Shown one piece after another: positions 9,477 through 18,829 of a stretch of 64,000 nucleotides of DNA. Source of the stretch: Doryteuthis pealeii. Taxonomy: Eukaryota; Mollusca; Cephalopoda; Myopsida; Loliginidae. Below the pieces are notes generated by a model. It did not search any database. It was not told where the DNA came from and saw nothing but the letters and a program-made list of their open reading frames with translations. Location: contig CM042145.1 in assembly GCA_023376005.1 (NCBI GenBank), positions 21,586,384 to 21,650,383 on the forward strand, written 5' to 3'. The translations under genes and the position numbers were made by a program. Position 1 is the first letter of the stretch; each line of letters begins with the position of its first letter.

Positions 9477-9523
9477 GCCGACGCTGCAGTGTTTCGATCT
9501 ATTAATTAGATCTTCTTCGGGGC
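9477..9523 (-). ncRNA. Hammerhead-ribozyme-like motif, family C (left arm)
   Basis: On the minus strand: short stem I GCC/GGC, core CCGAAGA (T at core position 4 changed to C), one extra A, stem II GATCTA/TAGATC, intact GAAAC, palindromic CTGCAG in stem III, then GTC. It departs from consensus at two points and is probably decayed. Confidence 0.4.
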
Positions 9524-9550
9524 ATTTTTACCTTTCCTTATATCAACAAA

Positions 9551-9597
9551 TGTCCAGAAGAAGATCTAATTAATAGATAAAACACTGCAGCGTCGGC
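9551..9597 (+). ncRNA. Hammerhead-ribozyme-like motif, family C (right arm)
   Basis: This is the plus-strand partner of the motif on the left arm. The 5' core reads CAGAAGA and the GAAAC block has become TAAAAC. Stem II, the CTGCAG stem III and GTC remain. Copy C's equivalent (47,500-47,546) keeps CTGAAGA but has AAAAC. Confidence 0.35.
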
Positions 9598-9659
9598 TAA
9601 TAAACTTAGCACTCAATTTATTTAAACCTGTGTTTTTTCAATTTTCTTAATATATATAT

Positions 9660-9876
9660 ATATATATATGTATCCGACCAGCCGTCTTAACGAGACCAAT
9701 GTGGTGTATGAATTTAAATGGCTCGTAGGAGACCGCCTCTCCAAAGTATTTTATGTATTTTATGTCATTACTTATTTTATGTCATTACTTCTTGTCTCAT
9801 TTAACGAGAACCATATTTTAATGGGAAATAACAACCCGCTCTAAGCCTAAACGGTTGAGAACAACAAAAAGGATGT
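9660..9876 (+). pseudogene. GIY-YIG-type retroelement coding fragment
   Basis: The frame RLNETNVVYEFKWLVGDRLSK, readable from about 9,680, resembles the stretch just before the GIY-YIG motif in Penelope-like and related retroelement proteins (NxTNVVYxFKCPxGDCxSK in remembered relatives). It is broken directly afterwards by AT-rich repeats. It lies just downstream of the fold-back element with hammerhead-like motifs. Penelope-like elements are known to carry hammerheads in their terminal repeats, so the two may be parts of one old insertion. Copies: B minus strand 32,870-33,045, C 47,640-47,830. Family assignment is from memory only. Confidence 0.45.
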
Positions 9877-9884
9877 AGTTATTT

Positions 9885-10003
9885 AATAAGCTTAGCTTAG
9901 ATGTGGCACAAGGCCGGGAGTATGGTGCGCACATTGAGAATCGAACTCACTAACAATGGTCAGCAAATCTAGCTTGCTAACCATTACATCATGTGAGGTG
10001 CCC
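9885..10003 (-). mobile_element. tRNA-derived SINE, family 2
   Basis: Read on the minus strand: GGCACCTCACATGATGTAAT, GGTTAGCAAGCTAGATTTGC, box-B-like GAGTTCGATTCTC, then a tail CTTGTGCCACATCTAAGC. It is the first of two tandem units. Confidence 0.8.
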
Positions 10004-10006
10004 ATG

Positions 10007-10131
10007 TAATTATTTACTAGGCTTTGCTTAAATCTGTCACAAGGCCAGAAGTATGGGGCGCCCAATGAGAATCGAACTCACTAACAATGGTCTGCAAATC
10101 TAGCTTGATAACCATTACACCACGCGAGGTT
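10007..10131 (-). mobile_element. tRNA-derived SINE, family 2, second tandem unit
   Basis: Same head and tail as its neighbour, directly abutting. Copy B also has two units (32,588-32,847). Copy C has three (47,841-48,222), so the count differs between alleles or paralogues. Confidence 0.8.
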
Positions 10132-10274
10132 GCCACAAAAAGGGTGTATTTACGAGGGTAATACAAATGATAAAGTTTCCAAAATATTAAGAAATCATAA
10201 AGATGTTTATTGTTTCTTCTCAATGATGTTTGCATAATTTTAAAGTTTCAGTATGTTACGATTTTAAGGACCAT

Positions 10275-10520
10275 CCTTTAGGCTTCAATCAATAGCGCGT
10301 GTCCAGCGGAAATCCTTGGTAAAGAATCCTTTGGTTGTTCCTTGGTGCTCCTCAGTATTGCAAGTCCTTCGTCAATGATTGTAAAAGGACGTCTCTCAGT
10401 ATCAGTGATTAAGCAGTCAACCAGCCACGCATTCGGCCTGTTGATTGGCTGAGGCTTAAACCACTTGACCTCGCTTAGTCTATAAATTTAAGAGGTATAC
10501 ACGTCTTATATGCCACAAAT
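10275..10520 (+). repeat. Dispersed repeat family D
   Basis: TTGGTTGTTCCTTGGTGCTC, CAGTATCAGTGATTAAGCAG and TTAGTCTATAAATTTAAG match the family D copy at 4,878-5,183. The 143 bp before it (10,132-10,274) are AT-rich and unrecognised. Confidence 0.65.
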
Positions 10521-10544
10521 AATCCAACACAGTATGCATCTATT

Positions 10545-10682
10545 TTTATTTCGGTCGATGCCTTATTTTTTTGCGCTGTTGCACAAGGTCGTAAGTATGG
10601 AGCATCTAGGGAGGGTCGCTATTCAGTAGTAATGGATCTGCGAGACTAGCTTTACACCACAATGGGGCTCCTAACCGCTGCG
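10545..10682 (-). mobile_element. tRNA-like SINE, family 4
   Basis: On the minus strand: GGAGCCCCATTGTGGTGTAA, a GCAGATCCATTACTACTGAA segment and a CTTGTGCAACAGCGC tail like family 2 tails. It is followed by (TA)n at 10,693-10,714. Copies: B 32,035-32,172 and C 48,650-48,803. Confidence 0.6.
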
Positions 10683-10734
10683 ATATATAGCTATATATAT
10701 ATATATATATATATTTTTATGCCATAGCAGCTCG

Positions 10735-11115
10735 CCGCCATATCGTTGAGTGGACATTGAATCTCACCCTCATGGCAAACTCCCTACACAACTTGCGGAC
10801 ATTTTTGACGTCTATGCATGACTCGTCATACACTTCCGTTAATTGGCGATGAATTTTAATCAGTTTAATGCCTTTTGCGTTCAAAAAGCGAATAACTGCG
10901 CGAACTTGGCGGTAGCGTCAATCGGAAGCGCGATCAGAAACGACTACGAAGCCAATATTGACTGTGTCAGCGAGGCCCATGCACAACAAACACAACTGTG
11001 TTGCCAATAGCCGCACGAATAATTTCTTCGCGTCCCCAGCGATTTGGATACCTTACTTTTGGGATTACTTTCGTATATATTAACAGTGTTATTCAAGTCC
11101 GAATTTTAGGCAAAG
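10735..11115 (-). pseudogene. Mariner-type transposase N-terminal (HTH) remnant
   Basis: On the minus strand, RYRQVRAVIRFLNAKGIK and IHRQLTEVYDESCIDVKNV (about 10,925-10,800) match the N-terminal helix-turn-helix of mariner/SETMAR-like transposases (pattern VIRFLxxKGxxxxEIHxxLxxVYG). In the family this region binds the terminal repeats; the DDE catalytic domain is absent here. A stop lies upstream of RYRQV. Copy C (about 48,879-49,023, minus) is better kept, with VYGESLMDVKNVCNWYREF. Copy B has a 1-bp insertion inside VIRF. Length is only a fifth of a full transposase. Assignment is from motif memory. Confidence 0.65.
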
Positions 11116-11204
11116 GGAGATAAAATAATTTTTTTGAAATTCTAAACTTAAATTTAAAAAAAAATTGAAATAAATCACTAAGTGGGCCCGAGTCTATTCT
11201 AGTA

Positions 11205-11436
11205 GTGACCAGGTTTGAATTCAGATTTTTACTTCTCCTAGACTGTTTGCCTAACCAAAGTTGAAGAACCCATTCTGCACTACTATTTTACCCATAGCTG
11301 GAGGGAGAATAGTTGGATTCATACCTTTTCCAAGGGTATTAGCGCTATGTGAACTGTGGCTTCGTCCAGGAATTGAACTCGGGTCAACGAGTCCATTTCA
11401 TGCGACTCTAACTAGTACACCACGGCGCTTCCTCTA
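11205..11436 (-). mobile_element. tRNA-derived SINE, family 3
   Basis: Nearly full length on the minus strand: GGTGTACTAGTTAGAGTC head, box-B-like GAGTTCAATTCC, then CTAATACCCTTGGAAAAGG and CTCCCTCCAGCTATGGGTAA, ending CTGAATTCAAACCTGG. Confidence 0.8.
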
Positions 11437-11841
11437 ATAAAAGAGAAAGAAAGACACCGATGGAATAAAATACGAATTTAAACCAGTAGGTCAATTGTAG
11501 GGAGAAAGACTACAATTGAGATGAAGTTGTTTTTAACAAACATTGCTTCAGTGAACGCTCGAAGTTTTTGGCGCGAACGAAGTTTCAAATCTGTCAGATG
11601 GAAATTCCTGTCGAAAAATGGCCGTCTTCAATCTTCTGCTATGAACAAATGACATTTTGACTTCTCTGCAATTGAACTTCAGCTATGCGAGTAGGAATAC
11701 GAAGAAAAAGGGTTGGGTAGTTGCATTTTACGGCATGTCAACCCTTGTTGGGTTATTTTATGCCGAAGACATTTTATTCATTTATTCATACTTGTTGGGT
11801 ATTCAATTTTTGGACCATATGACCTTTAGGCACCCCTTTTT
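11437..11841. other. Unrecognised sequence with dispersed module G
   Basis: 11,728-11,815 (GTTGGGTTATTTTATGCC, CTTGTTGGGTATTCAATTTT) recurs at 16,625-16,740 (reverse), 26,030-26,130 and 56,870-56,980 (reverse). The 85-codon frame 11,657-11,914 is translated repeat, not a gene. Confidence 0.5.
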
Positions 11842-12039
11842 GATCTCGATTAAGAAAGGACATGCTTTTCATTTACACCGTCAATATCCGGTTGTTTTAA
11901 CAGACGATTTTTAGATTTAAAAAAATTATAAAACTAACCCCTAACTATAACCCCTAACCCTAACCCTAACTCTAACCCCTAACAAACAACCGGATATTGA
12001 CGGTGTAAATGAAAAACATGTCCTTTCTTAATCGAGATC
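11842..12039. mobile_element. Fold-back element with telomere-like repeats in its loop
   Basis: Two 55-bp arms (11,842-11,896 and 11,985-12,039) are reverse complements with one mismatch, beginning GATCTCGATTAAGAAAGGAC. The 88-bp loop holds CCCTAACCCTAACCCTAAC-type repeats (about 11,936-11,984), i.e. degenerate TTAGGG. Copies: B 30,677-30,877 and C 49,953-50,144. It is internal, so not a chromosome end by itself. Confidence 0.9.
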
Positions 12040-12071
12040 TGCAACGAAGGACTTTGCTAAACGCAAGGATT

Positions 12072-12295
12072 TTACCCAAACCTAAGGAACAACCAAAAGA
12101 TCATACCGAACACTAAGGGACAACCAAAGGATCATACCCAATACTAAGGGACACCAAGAATCAACCAAAGGATCATACCCAACACTAAGTGACACCAAGG
12201 AACAACCAAAGGATCATACCCAACACTAAGGGACACCAAGGAACAACTAAAGGATCCCACCCAACGCTAAAGGACATCAAGAGGCAACCAAAGGT
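12072..12295 (+). repeat. ~41-bp minisatellite
   Basis: The unit is AACCAAAGGATCATACCCAA followed by CACTAAGGGACACCAAGGAAC, about five imperfect copies. B at 30,425-30,648; C at 50,175-50,545 has several more units. Confidence 0.85.
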
Positions 12296-12954
12296 TTCTT
12301 CACTAAAGATCGCGCTCAGCTTAATACAAGGGATTTCCACTGTAATGTGCTCTCACTTGAAGCCTAAAAATGTCCACAAAAATCGTAACACAGCAAGTCT
12401 CCTCAGGTCTCCAGGACTCATTTGAGTATTCAAACCGATTTCAACAATGCCGTTGTCTGGATGGCTTGAAAACCACGAGACTCTATTGTTAGAGAATCTC
12501 GAATTCGATGGGTTTCGATAGAGACACGCACACAAACTCAGAAAGAAAAAACAATTGAAAATACTAACACCGAATTCTCCAGATTTCTGTGAAATTCTTT
12601 CCATAAGAAAAAAAAAATAAAGAATCGTTTTTTTTTTTTTAAATATTTCATTCTGTCGTCAACATTTGAGGTGTCTACTTAGGTATTGCAAAAGGCAATG
12701 TTCGTGTCTCTTGGTCAGGCTGTGCACTATCCATTCCGACTGATAAACATGGGACAAACATAAGAAATATCGATTTCTCCGAGAAGAGACAAAAGATAAG
12801 ATAAAAGATCGACAAATAGAGACACTTGCAATCCCAAACAGACAGTGCTTCAGAAATACAACATTTGTTGGGAGGCCATGTTCAATGGAAACACTCTTTC
12901 GGCGCCTTATCTCTTTTCTTCTCAACTCGTATCTATTTCTATTCAACTTTTTCT
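12296..12954. other. Unrecognised sequence
   Basis: No repeat family or gene was recognised. It starts with CACTTGAAGCCTAAAAATG, the reverse of the family D 5' end, so its left end may belong to that family. Frames on either strand are under 100 codons and differ between copies. Confidence 0.35.
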
Positions 12955-13490
12955 ATTTCATTTTGACCGTCACCTCTGTTTTTCTCTTTCTTTCTTGCAT
13001 TCACTTCTCTTTATTTTTCCACTAGAAGCAGCTACCCGGCGTTGCATTCACTTCTCTTTATTTTTCCACTAGAAGCAGCTACCCGGCTTTCCGATGTTTT
13101 CTTTCTTTCTTGCATTCACTTCTCTTTATTTTTTCCACTAGAAGCAGCTACCCGGCTTTCCGATGTTTTCTCTTTCTTTCTTGCATTCACTTCTCTTTAT
13201 TTTTCCACTAGAAGCGGCTACCCGGCGTTGCATTCACTTCTCTTATTTTTTCCACTAGAAAGCGGCTACCCGGCGTTGCATTCACTCTCTTTATTTTTCC
13301 ACTAGAAGCAGCTACCCGGCGTTGCATTCACTTCTCTTTATTTTCCCACTAGAAGCAGCTACCCGGCGTTGCATTCACTTCTCTTTATTTTACCACTAGA
13401 AGCAGCTACCCGGCGTTGCATTCACTTCTCTTTATTTTACTAGAAGCAGCTACCCGGCGTTGCATTCACTTCTCTTTATTTTTTCCATTA
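12955..13490 (+). repeat. Two-type minisatellite, 47-bp and ~69-bp units
   Basis: Every unit contains ACTAGAAGCAGCTACCCGGC and TTCACTTCTCTTTATTTTTC. One type joins them by GTTGCA (47 bp); the other by TTTCCGATGTTTTCTCTTTC plus TTTCTTGCA (about 69 bp). The longer type is mostly on the left, the shorter on the right. B: 29,282-29,750. C: 51,225-53,725. Confidence 0.93.
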
Positions 13491-13649
13491 AAATAATTCT
13501 GCTAGGAGAGAGTTCAATGAAAGTGTCTGAGAGCCTCTAAAAAGCTGATATATCTATTTTATTTTGGACTTTTAATTATCATTAAACATTATTGTTAAAT
13601 CGAACGGAATCATTGTGGCGGAGCAGTCCATGACATGCAACACTCTACT

Positions 13650-13990
13650 TTGGGTTAAATCGAACTTAACGGACCTAAATTCCACCATCGTATGTCACCC
13701 TGCCGAAAGAAAAAAAAATACCAAAAATTAGTTAACTTTGAACCACGTATCTTTGAGAATCTGTGTTACGCCTCAAAGATACGTGGTTCTAATTAACTGA
13801 CCTGAAAAAAATGTAAAAGTTTTGAGATAAAATAACTGGTGCATTATATCTTTTATTCATTAATATATCAACACTGAAAATTTCATTAAATTCGGTTAAT
13901 TCCCTGATTTTTGGTATTTTTTTTTCTTTCGGCGGGGTGACATACGATGGTGGAATCTTGGTCTCTTTAGTTCGATTTAGCCCAACAACT
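13650..13990. mobile_element. Long-TIR MITE with a central 18-bp palindrome
   Basis: Outer inverted repeats of about 70-80 bp share CCACCATCGTATGTCACCC, GAAAGAAAAAAAAATACC and TCGAACT/AGTTCGA with their complements near 13,905-13,980. Inside, GAACCACGTATCTTTGAG (13,740-13,757) is exactly inverted at 13,772-13,789. The right half resembles 340-540. Copies: B 28,770-29,110 and C 53,890-54,230. Confidence 0.8.
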
Positions 13991-14472
13991 CATGGGGTCG
14001 TCCTTACTTCTGAAGCAGTTCCCAGCATGGTTTATTAGAGTTATTTGGATGGTTTGTGAAGATAGGAGGTAAGTGGCTGTACAGCTGCTGTTTTATGGGG
14101 TGCTACTTCTAAGGTTAAAAAAAACAAACTAATTTTTGATAAAATATTCGGTAGTTATTAAATAGATAGTGAAGTTTACTATGAAGATATTTCCATCCCA
14201 AATTTCAGAGAAAAATGTTTTCAATTACACCACGTTTATTTCATTATTATTTTCTCTACTCAGGCATGGCCGGGTAACCGCTTCTAGTTGACAATAAATA
14301 AACGTTTCTGTGATTTCTAAATATTTTGGAAACCTTATCTTCTGCATTACTCTCGTACGTATACATTTTTCCATGTGAATATTTAGCATATGTGTGGTTG
14401 CATTTGCATGTGTATGTGTTATTCTGAGTCTCGATCTGTGTTTATATGTATGTGTGTGCATGTGTGCGTTCT
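13991..14472. other. Unrecognised sequence containing a solitary minisatellite-type motif
   Basis: CCGGGTAACCGCTTCTAGTTG (14,269-14,289) is the reverse of the key motif of the 47-bp minisatellite, present once. The remainder is unrecognised and leads into TG-rich DNA. Confidence 0.45.
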
Positions 14473-15372
14473 TGTATACTTAAGCACATGTATGTATGTG
14501 TAACTATGCAAGTAAGGATAGAAAATATATTTTGGCGTTACGAGTATGGTAAATGTCTTTATTAGAAAAATGCCTTGTTAAATGCGTTCTGTGTTTGTGT
14601 TTATATGTGTGTGTGTGTGTGTGTGTATGTATGTGTGTGTGTGCGTCCTTGTATATTTAAGCACATGTATGTATGTGTTACTATGCAAGTAAGCGTAGAA
14701 AATATATTTGGTGGTCCTAGTGTGGTAAAACGTCTTTATTAAAAAACGCCTTGATATTTTGAGTACTATGACTGTGTTTATAAGTGTGTGTGTGTGTGTG
14801 TGTGTGTTGTGTGTGTGCGCGTGTGCATCATTGTATACTTAAGCACATGTATGTATGTGTTACTATGCAAGTAAGGGTAGAAAATATATTTTGGTGGGCC
14901 TAGTGTGGTAAATGTCTTTATTAAAAAAAAGGCCTTGCTAAATGCGTTCCATGTCTGTGTCTACGTGTGTGTATGCGTGTGTTTATGTGTGTATGTATGC
15001 ATGTGTGTATATGTGTGTGTAAGTGTGTGCGCGTGCGTTCTTGTATACTTAAGCACACGTATGTGTGTGTAAGTGTGCAAGTAAGGACAGAAAATATATT
15101 TTGGTCTTCATAGTGTGGTAAATGTTTTTATTTAAAAAAAGGCCTTGCTAATGAGTTTTGTGTCTGTTGTTTATATGTGTGTGTATGTGTGTGTATATGT
15201 TTGTGTATGTGTGTGTATATGTTTGTGTGTGTGTGTGTGTGTTGTGTGCATCCCTTGTATACTTAAGCACATGTATGTATGTGTAAGTGTGCAAGTAAGG
15301 GTAGAAAATGTATTTTGGCGTTCTTAATGTGGTAAATACCTTTTATTAAAAAAAAAAGCCCGCATTGCTAAA
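14473..15372 (+). repeat. TG-rich satellite, five units of ~180-220 bp
   Basis: Each unit has TATACTTAAGCACATGTATG (or close), GCAAGTAAGG, AGAAAATATATTTTGG, GTGGTAAATGTCTTTATT, GGCCTTGCTAAATGCGTT and a (TG)n-rich filler of variable length. Units start near 14,473, 14,652, 14,832, 15,040 and 15,255. B: 27,400-28,310. C: 54,720-55,620. Confidence 0.88.
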
Positions 15373-15650
15373 ATGAGTTCAGTTTCACTTTCTCTCCACT
15401 TTTGTTTCGTTTCTTTGCATCGGTTCATCAAAGGAAATGTCGGAAAAGAAAAATCAGCGGCAATAAAACGACAAATCGATGTGGACTCCTTCAGATATCG
15501 AGCGCCATTTTGCTTGTTCAGCGTTTGCTCAACAGATGAAGATGAAGATGAGAAATTGGCAGTGGCCCTAAGAAAAAGATGTTCAAGTGGAGAGCAACAG
15601 AAAATGTATTGGAAAGCTGATGAAAAAACAAAAAAAAAAAGTTAAAAAAA
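15373..15650 (+). other. Open frame of unknown status (90 codons)
   Basis: A frame with VDSFRYRAPFCLFSVCSTDE, an acidic DEDEDEK stretch and a basic tail is kept open in copies A, B (27,117-27,395, minus) and C (55,628-55,954). The copies are too similar for this to show selection. The 3' end runs into A-rich DNA and no family was recognised. It could be an exon remnant or chance. Confidence 0.15.
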
Positions 15651-15813
15651 TTTAAAAAAAAAGACAAACAGCAAAACAAACAAAAACAGTTAAAGAATGA
15701 ATGAGTGAACGACCGGTAAGAAGAGACAAAAAAAAAAGAAAAAAAAGAACATGGAAGAAAAAAGATTACAAAGAAAATCTAGAAAAAAAAAATGAATATA
15801 TATATTATAGTTA

Positions 15814-15925
15814 TTTACTAAGCTTAGTTTAGATGCTGCACAAGGCCAGAAGTATGGGGCGCCCAATGAGAATCAAACTCACTGGTTTGCGAAGCGAGCT
15901 TGCTAATCATCACAACGTGATGTGC
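15814..15925 (-). mobile_element. tRNA-derived SINE, family 2
   Basis: The minus-strand head is degraded (GCACATCACGTTGTG, GATTAGCAAGCTCGCTTCGC); the tail is CTTGTGCAGCATCTAAAC. It abuts the family 1 SINE that follows. Confidence 0.75.
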
Positions 15926-15938
15926 TAATATATAAATA

Positions 15939-16196
15939 TTAGCTCAGTCGGTAGAGCGTTCGGCTATAAACCACAAGGTTCCTAGTTCGATACCGGCCCT
16001 CGCCAACTTAGCGTATGAGTAGCACAGGGATCTGTGCGGTAAAGTAATGAGCTGATGGTAGGTGTGGCGCTCCACCTCAGGCGCCAAAAACAATCTCCTT
16101 GGTCTAGTGCTATTGAAAAGGGGATAGACTCCCTCGCTGACAGGCTGATACCGACTTTAGGCCGCCCCGACGACTTTACTTACTTTACTTTTACTT
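15939..16196 (+). mobile_element. tRNA-Lys-like SINE, family 1
   Basis: The head TTAGCTCAGTCGGTAGAGCG carries box A, and GGTTCCTAGTTCGATACC carries box B. The anticodon arm is not a functional one. The body has AGCACAGGGATCTGTGCGG and CAATCTCCTTGGTCTAG; the tail CGACGACTTTACTTAC enters (TA)n. SINEs with tRNA-Lys heads are known from octopus; exact family identity not checked. Confidence 0.88.
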
Positions 16197-16761
16197 ATAT
16201 ATATATATATATATATATAATATTAGGGAACCTCAATTGGGCCATCGATGATGCTTAAGGACGGAGTCCTGGTGGCTAAGCAGTCCATGAAATGCAACAG
16301 CCCGATAGACTGGCGGTCGGAAAAACCCCTTCTGGTCAATCGGCTGGTCACGTCAAGCCCTAGCACCTATATGATTGTCCCAACCTATTGCTCTAATCAC
16401 AAACCTCCAACCCTTTTTATCATATATCTACTAGAAGATGGTGGTTAAGGTCTTAGTGTTGTTCTGGGTATGATGCTAAACTGGTATCTAGTGTTGATGC
16501 TCCGATTCTGGAACTGTGTGGAGTACCCTTCATTGCCATTACTCCAGGTCCACCTTGACCCGGAGTGGTAGTACCAGATAGGGTCCAATCTAGGGTTAAA
16601 TAGATAAAAAAATGAGTTTAAAAAATGTGTTTAAAAATGAGTTAAAAATTAAATACCAACAAGAAATGAATAAAACAAAACGTCTCTGGCATAAAATAAC
16701 CAACAATGGTTTCAGGTCGTAAAATCCAACCAACTAATCAAACAATCATAGAATACTACAT
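16197..16761. other. Unrecognised sequence with module G
   Basis: It has (TA)n at 16,197-16,220, then about 400 bp unrecognised (CATCGATGATGCTTAAGGAC, GGAGTGGTAGTACCAGATAG), then the reverse of module G at 16,625-16,740. GGAGTGGTAGTACC recurs near 18,185. Confidence 0.4.
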
Positions 16762-16879
16762 AGTTACTTACTACGTTTCGCTTAGATGTGGCATAAGGCC
16801 AAATGTAAGAGGCACCCAGTGAGATCGAACTCATGGTTTACCAATCTATCTTGCTGACATTACACCCGAGAGGTGCCCA
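16762..16879 (-). mobile_element. tRNA-derived SINE, family 2
   Basis: Minus strand: GGGCACCTCTCG, a box-B-like GAGTTCGATCTCACTGGG and the tail GCCTTATGCCACATCTAAGC. Confidence 0.75.
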
Positions 16880-17265
16880 AATATATCGCAATACATACAT
16901 CATCTATACTGCAACATAAAGCGTTTAGAAGTGATAAAGATTTAGAGACAGAATTATTTAAGACTAGAAACGGCTACCCGGCATCCTGGGTAGAGGTGGG
17001 AAACAAAAAAGTTAGTCTCTCAGATCCATTATTACTGAATCACGAGTTGAATCTTTACAGGATACCCATTAACATTTCTATGTATAAAATATTTTACTTT
17101 GATCCGGCCTGGTTGGGCGTCAAAAAAAAAAAGTGCACAGACCTTCTGAAAAGAAAAATTAATGTCTCCTATTAAAATATTAAATGCAAAAGAAAAAAAA
17201 AGTCGTGCTGTTACTATCTAAATTTTATTTCTTAATTGTTTTCAAAATCAAATCTTCGCCGTTTT
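16880..17265. other. Unrecognised sequence with solitary minisatellite motif
   Basis: CTAGAAACGGCTACCCGGC (about 16,964-16,982) is a single copy of the minisatellite core, and CAGATCCATTATTACTGAAT resembles part of the family 4 SINE. This may be the source element from which the tandem array grew. Confidence 0.4.
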
Positions 17266-17509
17266 TTAGCTCAGTCGGTAGAGCGTTCGGCTAGAAACCA
17301 CAAGGTTCTAGTTCGATACCACTCCTCGCCAACTCAGCGTATGAGTAGCACAGGGATCTGTGCGGTAAAGCAAGGAGCTGGTGGTAGTATGGCGCTCCAC
17401 CCCAGGCGCAAAAATTATCTCCTTGGTCTAGCGCTAGTGAAAAAGGGGATAGACTCCCTCGCTGCATGGCTGATACCGACATTAGGCCGCCGCGACGACT
17501 TTACTTTTA
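17266..17509 (+). mobile_element. tRNA-Lys-like SINE, family 1
   Basis: Head TTAGCTCAGTCGGTAGAGCG, full body, tail ending CGACGACTTTACTTTTATAT. Differs from the preceding family 1 copy at scattered bases. Confidence 0.88.
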
Positions 17510-18237
17510 TATATATTTACTTTTTTGTTAATTGTTTTATTTTCGTAGTTTCCACCGAACAAATGTGTGTTGATCACAACGTCTTGTCAGAGAAATGCCA
17601 CTCCTTCATTCATTGTCCGTTCCTGAGCTCGTTGATGACTTTTCAGCCTGCCAGCGACTTGCATATCTTATAAGAAATTTGGCACTTATGACGATCGGTG
17701 TTGACTGAGACGACAGGCACGGTATATGCATCACTGTGAATTTTCATGTGACGCCTGAGACTACCAACTGTTTGGCACACTTTGTGCAGCAGGGGCATTA
17801 AAAGGTTTCTTATTTGGGCAATCAATTGTGGCATGGGAGGGACAACAGTTGCTGTCGGATTGCTCTTATGTTATTTATGGTGATTAACAAGTTTTCTTTT
17901 CTTCTCTCCTTATACCGTGTGCGTCCTTCATAAAAAATGCGGGAGAGATATGAGGACATATCATAAAAAATGCATGGTAAGCACATACTCTCATGCGAAA
18001 CTATCAATAATCTTCCCCAGTTATTTGGCTAAAGATTGCTTTGTCTGACACAAGGCCACGATTATAAGGTATACCGGAAGGATCGAACCCTCACCCCCCA
18101 AAAAGGAGTCCTAAGATATGATATAACTGAAGAGTGTGGGGTACAACGTCTTTGCCCCTTACTCACAGGTACATACTAAACTGGAGTGGTAGTACCTGAA
18201 TGCAAAAATGTAAACCCTGACTATCTGGTGTTGTTTT

Positions 18238-18480
18238 CCACCGAATTCTTATTTCATAAAAGTGTCGTCACTTAGCTAAATAATGGACGCGTTCCGTTTT
18301 TATTATAAAGAAGAAAGGGAAGAAAGGGACATGCTACACAGAAAAATATAACAAGAAAGAAAGAAAGAAAAGAAGAGAGTAGGGAAAAGATAGAGAGAGA
18401 GTGGGTGGGTGCACAGAAGCGATAGCGCTAATGTGTTTCAATCAACAATAATGAAATGAGGAAAAGAAGGAAGAAAGAAA
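18238..18480 (+). repeat. Dispersed repeat family F
   Basis: CCACCGAATTCTTATTTC through AGCTAAATAATGGAC to an AAGAAAG/GAGA tract, as at 640-880. Confidence 0.65.
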
Positions 18481-18829
18481 GAAAAGAGAGGACCCGCTAC
18501 ACTTCTCACAGATCCACACATCTCCAAAATGGCCTCACGCAGATCTCACAGATCGAAAAATTAACATTTTCTACACGCTCCCATTGAATTTTGCCCGTTC
18601 CACCCTGACTGTTCCAAAAGTTCACCATCCCTGTATATCGAGCCCCCACCCCCCACCACTGGTCCACGATCATATGTCAGGGACTCTCATTATCGACGGG
18701 ATACCAAAATATATCTGACTCTACTTAACACTCTCTCTAAAACCTTTTGTTTCAACGCTTGTTGGGGTCTTTTGCCAAAAGAGCTCACATTAAAACAGCT
18801 GTTTTTACATACATACATACATACATACA

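Larger units (their letters stand above)
9421..9650. mobile_element. Fold-back element with ~95-bp inverted arms
   Basis: The left arm (about 9,425-9,521) and right arm (about 9,557-9,650) are near reverse complements. Both carry ACACAGGTTTA, AAGTTTATTAGCCGACGCTG and ATTAATTAGATCTTCTTC or their complements, around a short AT-rich loop. It abuts (TA)n on the right. Each arm carries a hammerhead-like motif pointing outward. Copies: B 33,065-33,290 and C 47,385-47,600. Confidence 0.85.

Noticed and set aside
11936..11984. Chromosome end
   Set aside because: Telomere-like repeats are short, degenerate and flanked on both sides by ordinary sequence within a hairpin element.
12955..13490. CRISPR array
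   Set aside because: The repeats are directly adjacent with no unique spacers of constant length, in a eukaryotic context; it is a minisatellite.
15939..16010. Functional tRNA gene
   Set aside because: Boxes A and B are good, but no full cloverleaf with a proper acceptor stem is seen and the sequence continues into a repeated SINE body.
17236..17673. 145-codon frame
   Set aside because: It reads through a family 1 SINE head and body; similar frames recur at every SINE copy.
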